From: F23-D06 sp963603365
GTDB taxonomy: Bacteria; Bacteroidota; Bacteroidia; Bacteroidales; WCHB1-69
Assembly: GCA_963603365.1 (NCBI GenBank)
Contig: CAVCMI010000020.1
Location: 15,867 to 79,866 of the forward strand
Direction: 5' to 3'
Length of the DNA stretch: 64,000 nucleotides
The position numbers were made by a program, and so were the translations under genes. Under the pieces are notes generated by a model. The model made no database searches. It was not told where the DNA came from and saw only the letters and a program-made list of their open reading frames with translations. This document shows, piece after piece, positions 10,701 through 17,833 of this stretch (within the stretch, counting starts at the first letter, position 1; the number at the start of each line of letters is the position of its first letter).

Positions 10701-10852
10701 CATTGTACAATGCTTATGGCCAACTGATCTACACGCAACAGGTTAATGGGCACAGGGCAGTTGTGCAAGTACAAGAACTGGCCTCTGGCATCTACTTTGT
10801 CCGTGTAGTCACCGACAAGGGCACGACAGTGAAGCCGTTTGCCAAACGGTAA
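1775..10852 (+). CDS. Giant secreted FN3/cleaved-adhesin protein with T9SS type A sorting domain
   Basis: A 3025-residue cell-surface protein. Residues 1-26 are a signal peptide ending IFAQ. About residues 30-235 form an N-terminal beta-sandwich. A super-repeat then occurs three times: fibronectin type III domains, a 175-residue module (419-593, 1158-1331, 1895-2067; motif GYSQTIYPASVLSGMDTITG), an FN3 domain, and a cleaved-adhesin/MAM-like domain (about 687-877, 1425-1617 and a shorter 2161-2309). A fourth adhesin-like domain (2397-2566) and four FN3 domains follow. Residues 2954-3025 are a T9SS type A sorting domain (VYPNPASSSVTV ... GIYFVRVVTDKG). Family knowledge points to export by T9SS and attachment or adhesion, as for gingipain adhesin domains; no protease or glycosidase domain is visible. 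It is transcribed alone between two terminators. Near-identical internal repeats indicate recent duplication. Confidence 0.9.
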   Translation: MNKNLHTHLLVCMTAFLMLPLPIFAQMLSDYSFQAANNTYIPVSQGLTVGCTRDDSYGTVTLPFDFKFAETLFPQGENLYVCSNGYITFNYSSTSRTPSFTSNYSFISPLGHDLNPGASGTVTYEVSGQSPNRTLTVEWANIAAYNTNNRYNFQVKLHETTNAIEFCYGQMTVSSSKNPIVALYDRQNNQKMVVTGNGNWEDFTVSSFSSSTSILLSSSSYPAQGLVYTFTPPVVTCPGITGVNFREVTYNSAVVQWTACDSADRYEVVLSYSSDMADAVSSFADSTSYVLENLRSNTLYYVKVRAICGEDDTSRWSAVASVRTPISCASVMYAGVKDVNRTKALVKWQLNESVGREASAVLVEYKSEDETDWHTFNTALNYCHLAGLSSGAAYTVKLSTLCDNNLDTAETKTLTFATPMCGEISGNTTSVEVPFQYNYGYGYSQTIYPASVLSGMDTITGISFYVNNRSYVSRKIDVYIGNTSMTTLSTSNHVSVSNMEQKASDYMLDVSSVGWVTIPFSTPFIYDGSSNVVVAVDNNTGNWDYSLRWRAHNAAEGNSVFYYSNTNIDPASPQMSGSTTTTVPDIRFHGNCNASVCAAPLVLITDRSASSVDLVWASGASENQWQVEYKRHQDADWTVADTTADTTYSVTLLQHSIQYDFRVGSLCGAQPRYSATLSAWTECDVETAPYREDFNLFDSSHPCWTEYMGTVSDTVTHIGQYFGSNWQFSNSRTMNGISAGLAMASSYYRDWLITPEISLGGLADPALTFDLALTAFSSSSAPDTSKLMNARFMVLVSLDGGATWNTNTAVVWANRGTGHYSFNRILNVGEQVSIPLAQYAGQTVRIAFYLENSYNHSEFGILWIDNIEIGEAPDCLRPKNVTADNITWESAGISWPACEEADAYQIAYCAQDVAYSDIDRLNQSTRVMSVSASKTLTGLRSETGYYVWVRSIVGTDTTGWSPNTYFKTTESCAKVETANVSEIGYDNALLTWTFNETVGQQASSVRIDYKLSSERYYTTHYATGNTFRLTDLASSSYYDVRIYTLCANDSDTSEYKSLGFRTTESCAKVDNALISDISHTEALLTWDYNETVGKEPSSVLIDYKATGETGWTSAATSGNYHFFTGLDEGTSYEVRIRTLCDNGQDTSSIETLTFATPMCGEISGNTISYNVPFQYNYNYGYSQTIYPASVLSGMDTITGISFYVNNRSYVSRKIDVYIGNTSMTTLSTSNHVSVSNMEQKASDYMLDVSSVGWVTIPFSTPFIYDGSSNVVVAVDNNTGNWDYSLRWRAHNAAEGNSVFYFSYTNIDPASPQVSGSTTTTVPDIRFLGNCNLNTDCTVPVLLVTGKTEETLDLAWTPGTANNAWKVEYKISADRVWTSAGIVHTANHTLTGLLGSTLYDVRIGRICGTDTVYSAVKTVWTDCGVVPAPLREDFTAFNPFPPCWNRLSGDIADTAALTPTEAGWQFNNSYVFGNGHAALNLSSGAAYYWLVSPEIDFSTLTSPYLSFDLALTQHNYAAPIQSNSRQNDDRFMVVVSADNGATWDWENAVIWDNTGNGNYTFNNIASVGEQIEIQLTGYDSQTARIAFYGESAGLDGYYNGGDNDLHLDNVFVGEMPPCLIPGGLSASNITWNSATIQWTACENADSYEIAYSKNNYIDNGVIVTSVNSVKNLSGLNDDTRYYVWVRTIAGTDTTRWSSYVTFKTTVSCAKVQDLRTTAVSYNSANIAWQYDQTVGLAPTGVLISYKMYDEDDWTTDTTSRNSFILDGLASSSYYSVAVRTVCAYGLDTSVATIVSFETDPSCAPLKDAVVADVSYNNALVTWTVDEFVGRPSSSVLISYKAQGDTTWRTLSTEENYIFLTGLDAGASYVVSLRNLCAGDSDTARVQTLYFSTAACGQITGTENTSYLPFNGNFNYGYSQIIYSADELAGLDTITGISFYVDYGSRLSRTVDVYMGHTSRTTLSKTDYIAVDDLQQKAVDYTLDISTAGWVTIPFSTPFVYDGSSNVVVAVDNNTGSYSSFSWRAHQSLGTNAVCWYSDNTNINPLAPSAVSGFETTVLPDIRFHGNCIQPTCVAPMPLTRQSTLNSVDLVWMPGYQDTLWTVEYMRCGDSLWHTAGSTQDTLFTVDSLASSSNYWFRIGSICGTDTLYSRSVSAWTGCDMVSIPYEEGFNCSSLSPCITIGTFGSVSSLPELYYGGRLLMRLDNFIILPEIEDGVNLNELQISFFLEGYKSDVECVVAVGENPYEIGNFVIIDTVRTFHLGDQGTSSPFFEVSLEAYNGNGGFIALIMSNLSLDYMAILDDIVVDYRHDCTAPTDLAVVAATDTSLSLSWNGRALNYEIAYRPTGSDAWSSVSTVDNRIVLNGLAASSYYEIKMRSFCFETDTSEWSDTWTVVTDCAPFTITRAQPYDEDFNAVRNLLADCWESYSDVASDDVSVYPIVISDVSGVLSADSTKLLVMKAGSQETGYLKTALLPRFYNDLDTLELEFYVRFEDTLAGELTVGYMHNDTFVEFSQIPPTLSGSTVTVDLSTIPVVPQQRLAFRWYNMDAGNQDYLVGIDNVVVRLREPECHIPTDVTAAIVTTDAVLVQWTENGTATEWIVEYGLHGFTQGTGAVDTLQTISSFILTDLDPGTSYDMYVKSICSSTNVSAWSAPVTFTTLTPCYAPERFMAAAVGTDSIIVRWAEVGDATEWQVEYGPQGFVPGQGTVRTTAETSCTLTGLQPGTSYDFYVRAVCDSTETSEWTGPLTETTPPVVVPDTCHAPADIAAAVLSGDSVRVSWTEAGDATEWQVEYGLQGFVPGQGTVRTTAETSCTLTGLQPGTSYDFYVRAVCDSTETSEWTGPLTETTPPVVVPDTCHAPQNLAVSDIAVNSVTLNWEQQGDPDSWTLYFRKGTEVWTTVSTTMPSPYALTDLAPESNYEAYVTAVCDDTESTPSNIVAFTTLPDGIVEFVQEQTKVYPNPASSSVTVANDNCIIEEMALYNAYGQLIYTQQVNGHRAVVQVQELASGIYFVRVVTDKGTTVKPFAKR
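3014..3552 (+). repeat. Intragenic direct repeat, copy 1
   Basis: This segment aligns without gaps to 5228-5766, offset 2214 bp (738 codons). The core 3094-3461 (368 bp) reads identical to 5308-5675; differences cluster at the edges. It encodes the 175-residue module of the giant adhesin. Confidence 0.95.
5228..5766 (+). repeat. Intragenic direct repeat, copy 2
   Basis: Second copy of the 539-bp segment at 3014-3552. A third, older copy at about 7456-7973 is recognisable in protein but diverged in DNA. Confidence 0.95.
9823..10053 (+). repeat. Tandem FN3 duplication, copy 1
   Basis: These 231 bp match 10114-10344 at an offset of 291 bp (97 codons) with one difference that I can see (C/T in GGGCCG versus GGGCTG). 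The unit is most of one FN3 domain plus its proline-rich linker. Confidence 0.95.
10114..10344 (+). repeat. Tandem FN3 duplication, copy 2
   Basis: Second copy of the 231-bp segment at 9823-10053, in frame, one FN3 domain downstream. Confidence 0.95.
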
Positions 10853-10870
10853 CCAAAAACGTGAATGATC

Positions 10871-10912
10871 CAGGAGGTGTTGCGTTGTCTACGCAACACC
10901 TCCTGTGTTTTT
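10871..10912 (+). terminator. Rho-independent terminator of the giant adhesin gene
   Basis: A 15-bp perfect stem (10871-10885 with 10891-10905) with a 5-nt loop, followed by TGTTTTTG, 18 bp after the stop codon. Confidence 0.9.
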
Positions 10913-11010
10913 GAAGCCCCCTCAAGCGGTCCACTGCCGCCGTGCCGTAAAACAACAAGAAACCGGACTTGATGGACAATGAGGATTTCTTTTCCGTTTT
11001 AATAAATAGT

Positions 11011-11871
11011 TCAACGTTCTGAGAAAGCTTGTTTGCGGAATTGCTGCGGTGTTATGCCTGTGCGCTGTTTGAAATAGCGGCAGAAGAAGGAATCGTCGCA
11101 GAAATGATAGTCCCAAGCAATCTCTTTGATGGACTTGCCGCTGGTTTTCAGCGTGAGTTTCAGTTGTAGCACAACAAAATGGTCAATCAGCGTTTTGGCG
11201 GAGTGTCCTGTGATGGCGTTGGCTATCGTGTTCAGGTATTTGGGCGTGATATTCATCCGTTGGGCATAGTATTTCACATCGCGGCATTCGCGGTGCCGTG
11301 CTTCCATCTCCATCATAAATCGGTTGAAAAGGTCGCGCATTCTTGGAGTGCCGTTCTCCGTTTTCTGTTGGTCAGGATTGCGGTACAGATAATCGTGGAA
11401 CCCCAGGAAAAAGGCCTTGAGCTGTAGCAACACAAGTTGGTCCAAGCAGATGCACTCGGGCTGGTCAAAGTATATTTTCAGCAGTCCGAACATACTGTTG
11501 ATGATACACGTCAGCACGGGCGTTTCGTTGCGGCAGCGGTCGGCCTTGAGGCGGGAATAGACGGTCTGCTCCAGTTGAAGGCTCGCTTCGCGCAGCAGCG
11601 AGGCGCCATAGCGCAATGTCTCCGCTTTGAAATCATCGCTCCGCTCTTTTATGGTGATGACATCGTTAGGAAAAAAAGTGAGCACCGATCCGGACATCAA
11701 CTGCCATTGCGAGAAGTTTACCCCTATTGTGACGCTCCCGCTCCGGCATATCATGATCATACCATAGTCGAGAACCAGCGATTCGGGCAGCCATTCGCTC
11801 AGGTCGGTCTCCCGCAGCGAGACGCTTTGGCTCGGCTGCATCTCTATGTCCTTGATTGTCAATTTGCGCAT
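11011..11871 (-). CDS. AraC-family transcriptional regulator
   Basis: A 286-residue DNA-binding protein. The C-terminal ~100 residues are an AraC/XylS double helix-turn-helix domain: first helix pair around YYAQRMNITPKYLNTI, second around SIKEIAWDYHFCDDSFFCRY, then the typical FKQRTGITPQQFRK ending. The N-terminal ~170 residues would be the effector domain, with no recognisable ligand motif. It is divergent from the TolC-EmrA-EmrB-like operon starting at 12038, separated by 166 bp. By analogy with other exporter loci it probably controls that operon and perhaps itself, which is inference. The ATG at 11871 is the first in frame. Confidence 0.9.
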   Translation of the reverse strand: MRKLTIKDIEMQPSQSVSLRETDLSEWLPESLVLDYGMIMICRSGSVTIGVNFSQWQLMSGSVLTFFPNDVITIKERSDDFKAETLRYGASLLREASLQLEQTVYSRLKADRCRNETPVLTCIINSMFGLLKIYFDQPECICLDQLVLLQLKAFFLGFHDYLYRNPDQQKTENGTPRMRDLFNRFMMEMEARHRECRDVKYYAQRMNITPKYLNTIANAITGHSAKTLIDHFVVLQLKLTLKTSGKSIKEIAWDYHFCDDSFFCRYFKQRTGITPQQFRKQAFSER

Positions 11872-11998
11872 TGAAGCTTTCCTATTGTTCCGATATGTGG
11901 TGCAAATATCGCCTTTTTACGGATTATAAGTCTGTTTTTGTTCTCAAAAATCCCATTCTTAAAGCAATATGTGCAATGTCAATCTCTTGCAAAGAATC

Positions 11999-12006
11999 TA
12001 CTTTTG
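11999..12006 (+). promoter_or_regulatory. -7 promoter element of the exporter operon
   Basis: TACTTTTG fits TAnnTTTG. It lies inside the longer open frame beginning at 11969, which supports the downstream start at 12038 for the TolC-like gene. Confidence 0.65.
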
Positions 12007-12037
12007 CCGTCGCAAAACAAAAGGCAAATACAGACAG

Positions 12038-13345
12038 ATGAATAGCAGAAGAATGGTGTGTGTCGTGCTCTTGCTGTTGATGTTCGGCAGTATGGGCGCC
12101 CAGACGCAGCGTAGGATTACAGTAGAAGAACTTTTCGGTCTTGTAGAGCAGGGAAGCCGTGCGTTGGCGGTGCAGAAAAGCGGCGTGGAGTCGGCAAGGC
12201 TTGGCATTGAAGAAGCCAAAAGCGAACGTCTGCCCGACTTGTCCCTTTCGCTATCGGCCAGTTATAACGGCAATGTGGTGATGACAGAACGGAACTTCCG
12301 CAATGCCCGGACATTCGAGTCTCCCCATTTTGGAAACTCGTTTGCCTTGGAAGCCCGGCAGACGATTTATGCGGGCGGTGTCGTCAATGCCGGCATCCGG
12401 CTTGCGCTGTTGGAGTACAGACAAAGTGAAAACAGCGCCGCACTCACCCGCAGCCAACTGCGTTTCATTGCGTTAGGGCAATATCTTGACCTTTATAGGC
12501 TTGCCAACGGCATCATTGTGTATGACAGCAACATTGCGCTCACAGCCAAGCTTATTGATGACATAGAGGCCAAATTCGCACAAGGCATGGCTTTGAAAAA
12601 TGACGTGACCCGCTATGAGCTGCAGATGGAGTCACTGCAACTGGCAAAACGGAAGCTCGAAGATCAGAAACTGATTACCAACTACCAACTATGCCAGACA
12701 CTCGGGATAGAGGTTACAGAAATCGTGCCCGACATAAACCTCGAAAAAGCCGGCACGGAGGCACTGACAGAAAGCGGCTTGCAGCAGCAGGCCGCCCGGC
12801 AGTCTCTGCAGTTGAAACGGGCGGAAATAGTTACCCACATAGCAGACCAGCAACTTAGGTTGGCCAAAAGCGGGATGATGCCCAAGGTGTCTGCCGTGGC
12901 AACTGACAATTTTTACGGCCCTTACAACTACGACATTCCGCCTATAAACAACAATTTCAACATCTGGTATGTCGGTGTCGGGGTCAATTACTCGTTCAGT
13001 TCGCTCTACAAGAGCCTTCGGAGCGTCCGGAAGGCCAAGGTGCAGGTGCAGCAGAGCCAAGAGGCTCTCGAACTTGCCAAAGAGAGTGTCAGCAACGAGA
13101 TGCAGCAGGCATATGTTCTGCACCGGCAGGCCTTTGCCGAATTGCACACTTGTCTCAAGAACGTAGATTTGGCAAATCAGAACTATCAAGTGATCAATGA
13201 CCGCTATTTGGGGCAATTGGCCCTGATCACAGATATGCTCGATGCCTCAAACATAAAACTTGGCGCAGAACTGGAAGAGGTGAACGCCCGAATCAACATC
13301 GCCTATACCTATTATAACATTTTGTATGTGGCAGGAGAGTTGTAA
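12038..13345 (+). CDS. TolC-family outer membrane efflux protein
   Basis: A 435-residue outer-membrane channel of the TolC/OEP family. It has a signal peptide (a run of Leu/Val after MNSRR, ending GSMGAQ) and two homologous long alpha-helical/strand halves, for example VEELFGLVEQGSRALAVQKS and the later EALELAKESVSNEMQQAY coiled-coil segment. The frame is open from 11969, but the first 23 codons overlap the promoter element and lack signal-peptide character, so I use the ATG at 12038. It is the first gene of a tripartite pump with the HlyD/EmrA-like adaptor (53 bp downstream) and an MFS transporter. It would form the exit duct across the outer membrane; the substrate is unknown. Confidence 0.9.
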   Translation: MNSRRMVCVVLLLLMFGSMGAQTQRRITVEELFGLVEQGSRALAVQKSGVESARLGIEEAKSERLPDLSLSLSASYNGNVVMTERNFRNARTFESPHFGNSFALEARQTIYAGGVVNAGIRLALLEYRQSENSAALTRSQLRFIALGQYLDLYRLANGIIVYDSNIALTAKLIDDIEAKFAQGMALKNDVTRYELQMESLQLAKRKLEDQKLITNYQLCQTLGIEVTEIVPDINLEKAGTEALTESGLQQQAARQSLQLKRAEIVTHIADQQLRLAKSGMMPKVSAVATDNFYGPYNYDIPPINNNFNIWYVGVGVNYSFSSLYKSLRSVRKAKVQVQQSQEALELAKESVSNEMQQAYVLHRQAFAELHTCLKNVDLANQNYQVINDRYLGQLALITDMLDASNIKLGAELEEVNARINIAYTYYNILYVAGEL

Positions 13346-13398
13346 GCGGAAAAGGCAGTCATTGACAAAAAAACAAGCAAAACAGGAAAAAAGCGAGG

Positions 13399-14436
13399 AT
13401 GAAGAACAAGAAAAGAACAAAGAGGGTTTATAATGTTGTGATAATCGTGTTGTTGGTGGCGGCGGTGGCCTATGTGTTCAGCAATTTGGTGCATTGGGGC
13501 GGCGAATATACCGACGATGCGCAGGTACAGCGTCACATCACCCCGATACATACAAGGGTGCAGGGTTTCATCAAGGAGATCCGCTTTGAGGAGTACCAGC
13601 ATGTGAAAAAAGGGGACACCTTGGTGGTGCTGGAGGATGCCGAATACCGTCTGCAGCTGGCGCAGGCCGAAGCCGCCTGGCGCGGTTCCAAGTCGGGCAC
13701 TTCAGCCATCAGTGCCGGTATGAACACCACTGCCAGCAACGTGCAGGTGGCTTCGGCGGGCATCGAGGAGGCGAAGGTGAATATGCAGAATGCCCAAGAC
13801 GACTACGAACGTTACGAGGCGCTGTTGCAGAAAGGGGCAGTGACACGCCAGCAGTATGACAATGCCAGGACCAAGTTTGAGGCCGCCAAGGCTCGCTATG
13901 CCCAAGCCTCTGCAAGCCGGCAGTCGGCGGCGCTGGTCAAGGACGAGCAGCAGCAGCTTCTCACCCAGAACACCGCAGGCGTAAGTGTGGCGGAAGCCGC
14001 CGTGAACCTCGCCCTCCTGAACCTCTCTTATACCGCCATTGTTGCCACCGCCGACGGCGTGATGGGCAGAAAAGAAATCCACGAGGGTCAACTCGTACAG
14101 CCCGGCCAGATGTTGGCGCGCATCGTTGATGACGACCAAGTGTGGGTCATCGCCAACTATCGCGAAACTCAACTCAAGAACATCACCGCCGGCGACAATG
14201 TGCGCTTTACCGCTGACGCCTTGCCCGGCGTAGTATTCAACGGCACTGTGCAGTCGTTCAGCCCTGCCACAGGCGCCGCCTATTCCTCCGTGGCCGCCGA
14301 CAACGCTACAGGCAACTTTGTAAAGGTGGAACAGAGAGTGCCGGTACGCATCACCCTCAACGCCGACAACAAACCCGCGGACGTGGAGAAGCTCAAGGCA
14401 GGCCTCAACGTAGAGTGCAAGGTCAAGAAAAAATAG
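13399..14436 (+). CDS. EmrA/HlyD-family membrane fusion protein
   Basis: A 345-residue periplasmic adaptor. One N-terminal membrane anchor (about residues 10-30) is followed by the EmrA-like signature YTDDAQVQRHITPIHTRVQG. Next come a biotinyl-lipoyl half-motif (VKKGDTLVVLEDAEYRLQL), a long alpha-helical hairpin rich in Ala/Gln/Glu (about 75-190), the second lipoyl half (ADGVMGRKEIHEGQLVQPGQ) and a beta-barrel domain. It links the MFS pump encoded downstream to the TolC-like channel encoded upstream. Homologs serve in export of drugs and hydrophobic compounds; the substrate here cannot be inferred. Confidence 0.92.
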   Translation: MKNKKRTKRVYNVVIIVLLVAAVAYVFSNLVHWGGEYTDDAQVQRHITPIHTRVQGFIKEIRFEEYQHVKKGDTLVVLEDAEYRLQLAQAEAAWRGSKSGTSAISAGMNTTASNVQVASAGIEEAKVNMQNAQDDYERYEALLQKGAVTRQQYDNARTKFEAAKARYAQASASRQSAALVKDEQQQLLTQNTAGVSVAEAAVNLALLNLSYTAIVATADGVMGRKEIHEGQLVQPGQMLARIVDDDQVWVIANYRETQLKNITAGDNVRFTADALPGVVFNGTVQSFSPATGAAYSSVAADNATGNFVKVEQRVPVRITLNADNKPADVEKLKAGLNVECKVKKK

Positions 14437-14469
14437 CCCATTCCTTCAATCATAGCAGATAATCACACC

Positions 14470-16020
14470 ATGCCAGGACCTCCGCCGCTTAACAGACCGT
14501 TTGCCATGCCGATGTTCAACGACTTTGTGCCGCGCAAGATACAGCCATGGATTTATCTCGTGTTCGCTTTCATGTTCCAGATGTCGGGCGGAATGTACGC
14601 CGGCACATTGCCGCAAGTGATGGGCGACACATGTCTGATGTGCGAGGATGTGTTGATGGTCATCCTCTGTGGCGTTGTGGGCGTGAACATGCCGTTCCCG
14701 TTCCTGTTCCGTTTCAAGTTCAGGTTCACTAACCGGCAACTGCTCATTGTCGCAGCTTCCGTGATAGCCGTTTGCAACTATCTCTGTACACTGACGCAGA
14801 GCCTTCCGGTGCTCTGTGTGCTTTCTTACCTCTGCGGTTTCTTCAAGTTGTGCGGCACCTTCGAGTGCATGTCGAACATACAACTATGGATGACGCCCGA
14901 ACGCGACTTCACCATCTTTTTCCCGTTGCTCTACTGTTTTGTGCTCGGCAACATGAGCCTTTCGCCGTGGGTGGCCACCAAACTTACCTATTGGCTGCAA
15001 AGCTGGCATGCGGTGCACTATTTGATGTGCGGTACTATGCTGGTGATAGTGCTGCTGGTGCTGCTGCTTACCCACGACTACCGCTTTATGAAGCCGCTGC
15101 CGCTCGTGAGCCTCGACTGGCTGGGATGCCTGCTCTGGTCAGCCCTTATGCTGGAGGTCATTTTCCTCTTCAACTACGGCGAGTTCTACAACTGGTGGGA
15201 CGGGCAGACGTGGCGTACGGTGCTCTTGATGGTCCCGGTGACGCTCTGTTTTGCCATACAGCGGATGTTGCACATCAGGCATCCGTTCATAGCTAAAGAA
15301 GCCTGGAAAATCAAGAAGTTGCTGCCGTTGCTGTTACTGTTTGTCGTGATGGAACTCATCAGCGCCACCCCAAAGGTGATGCAGAATGCCTTTGTGGGGC
15401 GAGTGCTCCAATACGGCGCCACCACTACGGTCGTGCTCAACATTATGGAGTGGCTCGGCACCATTTGCGGATGCCTCTTTGTACTGTTGTGGTGTCATAT
15501 ATGGAAGAAAAAGTTCACCACATTGCTCACCATAGGCTGTGCCACGCTGGTGGGTTACGAGGTGCTGATGTACTTTCTGATTTTTCCGGGACTCAACATC
15601 GAGATGCTCTATCTGCCTTCATTTGTACGCACCTTCGGCATTGCCATCTTTTTTACGGCCCTCACCATCTGTCTGGAAGAGATGATGGATTTCAAGTACT
15701 TCTTTACGGGGCTGACAATGACAGGACTTGTACGCAACGGGGTGGCAGAGACCATCTTCTCTGGGATTTACAGCCGGCATTTGCGTTACAGCATCTGCGA
15801 CAATCTGGCGCGCGGGCTCCCATACGATGCAGTTCAGGCATTGATGATAAGTGTAAAGCATCTTTTCGGTTCGGCTTGTCTTGCGGGCATGGCGGTGCTG
15901 TTTGTTTTTTTGCTCTGGAACGTGCAGCCTGTCCGATCAACGCTGCTAAAAATCCCATACTGGAACTTCGTCGGCAAAAAAGTTAAAGAAGAGATGAAAG
16001 CGGAAGAGGAGATGGCGTAA
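14470..16020 (+). CDS. MFS transporter, EmrB-like partner of the exporter
   Basis: A 516-residue inner-membrane protein with about 14 hydrophobic segments from residue 25 to 500, the number expected for the DHA2 (EmrB) branch of the major facilitator superfamily. Its sequence is divergent: the classical motif A is not obvious, and the opening MFQMSGGMYAGTLPQVMGD resembles the Bacteroidota EmrB-like subgroup. It lies 33 bp after the adaptor gene and would drive proton-coupled export through the adaptor and TolC-like channel. No good terminator directly follows; a weak hairpin is at 16209-16245. Confidence 0.82.
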   Translation: MPGPPPLNRPFAMPMFNDFVPRKIQPWIYLVFAFMFQMSGGMYAGTLPQVMGDTCLMCEDVLMVILCGVVGVNMPFPFLFRFKFRFTNRQLLIVAASVIAVCNYLCTLTQSLPVLCVLSYLCGFFKLCGTFECMSNIQLWMTPERDFTIFFPLLYCFVLGNMSLSPWVATKLTYWLQSWHAVHYLMCGTMLVIVLLVLLLTHDYRFMKPLPLVSLDWLGCLLWSALMLEVIFLFNYGEFYNWWDGQTWRTVLLMVPVTLCFAIQRMLHIRHPFIAKEAWKIKKLLPLLLLFVVMELISATPKVMQNAFVGRVLQYGATTTVVLNIMEWLGTICGCLFVLLWCHIWKKKFTTLLTIGCATLVGYEVLMYFLIFPGLNIEMLYLPSFVRTFGIAIFFTALTICLEEMMDFKYFFTGLTMTGLVRNGVAETIFSGIYSRHLRYSICDNLARGLPYDAVQALMISVKHLFGSACLAGMAVLFVFLLWNVQPVRSTLLKIPYWNFVGKKVKEEMKAEEEMA

Positions 16021-16208
16021 GGCGTGAGGTGAGAATTGTTTTTTGTTCGTTGATTACGCAAAAAAATGGTGTCTATAGAGATTTACCAATTATAAGGTTC
16101 AGGATAATTGATGATGAGCACGAAACAGGTTTCAGAAATTAGAATGTAGAGCGTTACGCTTAATTGACCTATCTTACAACTTAAGTCTGCCCTGACATTG
16201 TGCGCCGG

Positions 16209-16245
16209 ACGAAAAGAGTCTTAAACTCCCGTTTCTCGTTTTTTT
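16209..16245 (+). terminator. Weak candidate terminator in the 16021-16254 gap
   Basis: ACGAAAAGAGT and ACTCCCGTTTCTCGT can pair with a bulge and are followed by seven Ts on the plus strand. This could end the exporter operon about 190 bp after its last gene. I see no gene in the rest of the gap. Confidence 0.35.
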
Positions 16246-16254
16246 CACATTCGG

Positions 16255-17599
16255 TTACAGTGCCCAGATGACCAGACCGGCGCAGATGATGATGCCCGTG
16301 ACGAGGAGGTCGATAAGGCAGAACCCCATAATGTCCTTGGCGTCGAGTTTGGCGATGGCCAGAGCCGGGATGGCCCAGAACGGCTGGATGAGGTTGGTCC
16401 AGGCATCACCCCAGGCGATGGCTATGCCTGTGAGTCCAGGGTCAACGCCCAGATTGGCGCCCGCTGCAAATATGATGGGCGCTTGGATGGCCCAGTGCCC
16501 GCCGCCTGACGGCACGAACATGTTGAGCACGGCTGCACAGATGAAAGTGAGCAACGGATAGGTGGCAGGGGTGGAGATGGAGATGCAGGCATTGCTGATG
16601 ACGGTGCCGAAGCAGATTCCGCTCGCCCCGACACCTGTGATGATGCCCATGATGCCGGCATAGAACGGGAACTGCAAGATGATGCCCGATGCGCCAGAAG
16701 CCGCCCGCGTGAAAGCTTGTACGTATGCCAACGGTGTGCCATGCAGCAAGATGCCTAAAAACAAGAAGAGCATAATGACACTGCCTAAGTCGAACGAGCC
16801 GCCGCGGAAGCCCAGATGAATGACCAGATAGCTGAAGCCTGCCAACGCTACAATCCAAGCCAGTACTTTGGAGTGCTCCATGCGCTGCGCCGGGGTGAAG
16901 CCCGCCTTGTCGGGCTTTGTCTCAACCACATTCTCCTCTTCCAGCAAGGCGGGGTTTACCGTTACCACATCTTGCTTGGGATGCATCAGGGTATTGGTGA
17001 CGACGATGGCCACAATGACCAATGCCACGATGATTAAGTTGTGAGGGTCTAAGATGGTTTGCGACACCGGCACCGGACTGGTGAGCACACCGTTGGTGGC
17101 CTTGGTGAGCGCCTCGCCCGGAGTGGCCATAGTAAGCGGAATGGAGCCCGACAGACCAGATGCCACACCACAAAGCCGCTGTATGCCGAGGCTATCAGCA
17201 GCCGGTAGTCAACCCCCGGCATACGGCGGGCTATCTCTTTGGCGAAGATGACACCCACGATGAGCCCGAAGCCCCAATTGAGCCAGCAGGCTACGGCCGA
17301 AACTGCCGTCACCAACGCAATGGCCGCCGATGGGGTCTTGGGAATGCCAGCCAGCACACTGATTCCCTTTTGACGGCAGGCGCCGCTGCCAACGTGGAAC
17401 CGCAGACTAACACTAAGGCCATCTGCATGGCAAATGCCAACAGATTCCAAATGCCGCCGCCCCAATGCTCGATGACCTCAACGGGGGTCTGATGGCAGAT
17501 GGGAATCGCAAGGCACGCAGCCACAAGGGTGAGTATGATGGCAAAGATGAATGGCTCGGGCAGCCAACGCTGCACTAATTTGACGCAAAATTTAATCAT
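16255..17599 (-). pseudogene. atoE: Short-chain fatty acid transporter (AtoE family), two frameshifts
   Basis: Translated through three frames, the gene gives one AtoE-type permease of about 448 residues, the normal family length. The N terminus (MIKFCVKLVQRWLPEPFIFA) is read from 17599. The frame shifts at the CCCTTTT run (17365-17371), after AAAPAVKR. It continues as GISVLAGIPKTPSAAIALV to SGFVVWH and shifts again at about 17160. The rest runs as SGLSGSIPLTMATPGEAL to the stop at 16255. Adding one base at each site restores a continuous protein with conserved transporter segments. Intact homologs take up short-chain fatty acids such as butyrate or acetoacetate. The -7 element at 17649 remains intact. 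It is either a recently inactivated gene or carries two indel errors in the assembly. Confidence 0.85.
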
Positions 17600-17648
17600 A
17601 TCAGTAAATGCCTAGTTCGCTCTTTCTGAGCAATGTCAAAAAAACGCG

Positions 17649-17656
17649 CAAAAATA
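17649..17656 (-). promoter_or_regulatory. -7 promoter element of the atoE-like gene
   Basis: On the minus strand this reads TATTTTTG, matching TAnnTTTG, about 50 bp before the ATG at 17599. Confidence 0.55.
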
Positions 17657-17765
17657 CTTTTTCTGTCTTTTTATTAGCATATTATTTCAAAATTATTTAG
17701 AATCTGGATTGATGCAGACGCAACCTTACAATTGCCACACAAAGCAAGGGGGTGTGTAAGGCTTG

Positions 17766-17823
17766 TCAACATAAAGCGAGAGGGGGGCGGCCAACTGGCC
17801 GCCCCCCTCTCGCTTTATGTTGA
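17766..17823. repeat. 28-bp perfect inverted repeat (hairpin)
   Basis: Arms 17766-17793 and 17796-17823 are perfectly complementary with only two bases between them; the centre is GGGGGGCGGCCAACTGGCC. It lies 10 bp after the stop of the minus-strand FISUMP gene and probably ends its transcript, but no T tract follows on either strand. Confidence 0.9.
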
Positions 17824-17833
17824 GAAAAAGTCT

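Noticed and set aside
16021..16254. Small RNA or tRNA in the 234-bp gap
   Set aside because: No TPsiC-loop or acceptor pairing is visible and no strong promoter element is present; only a weak terminator is supportable.
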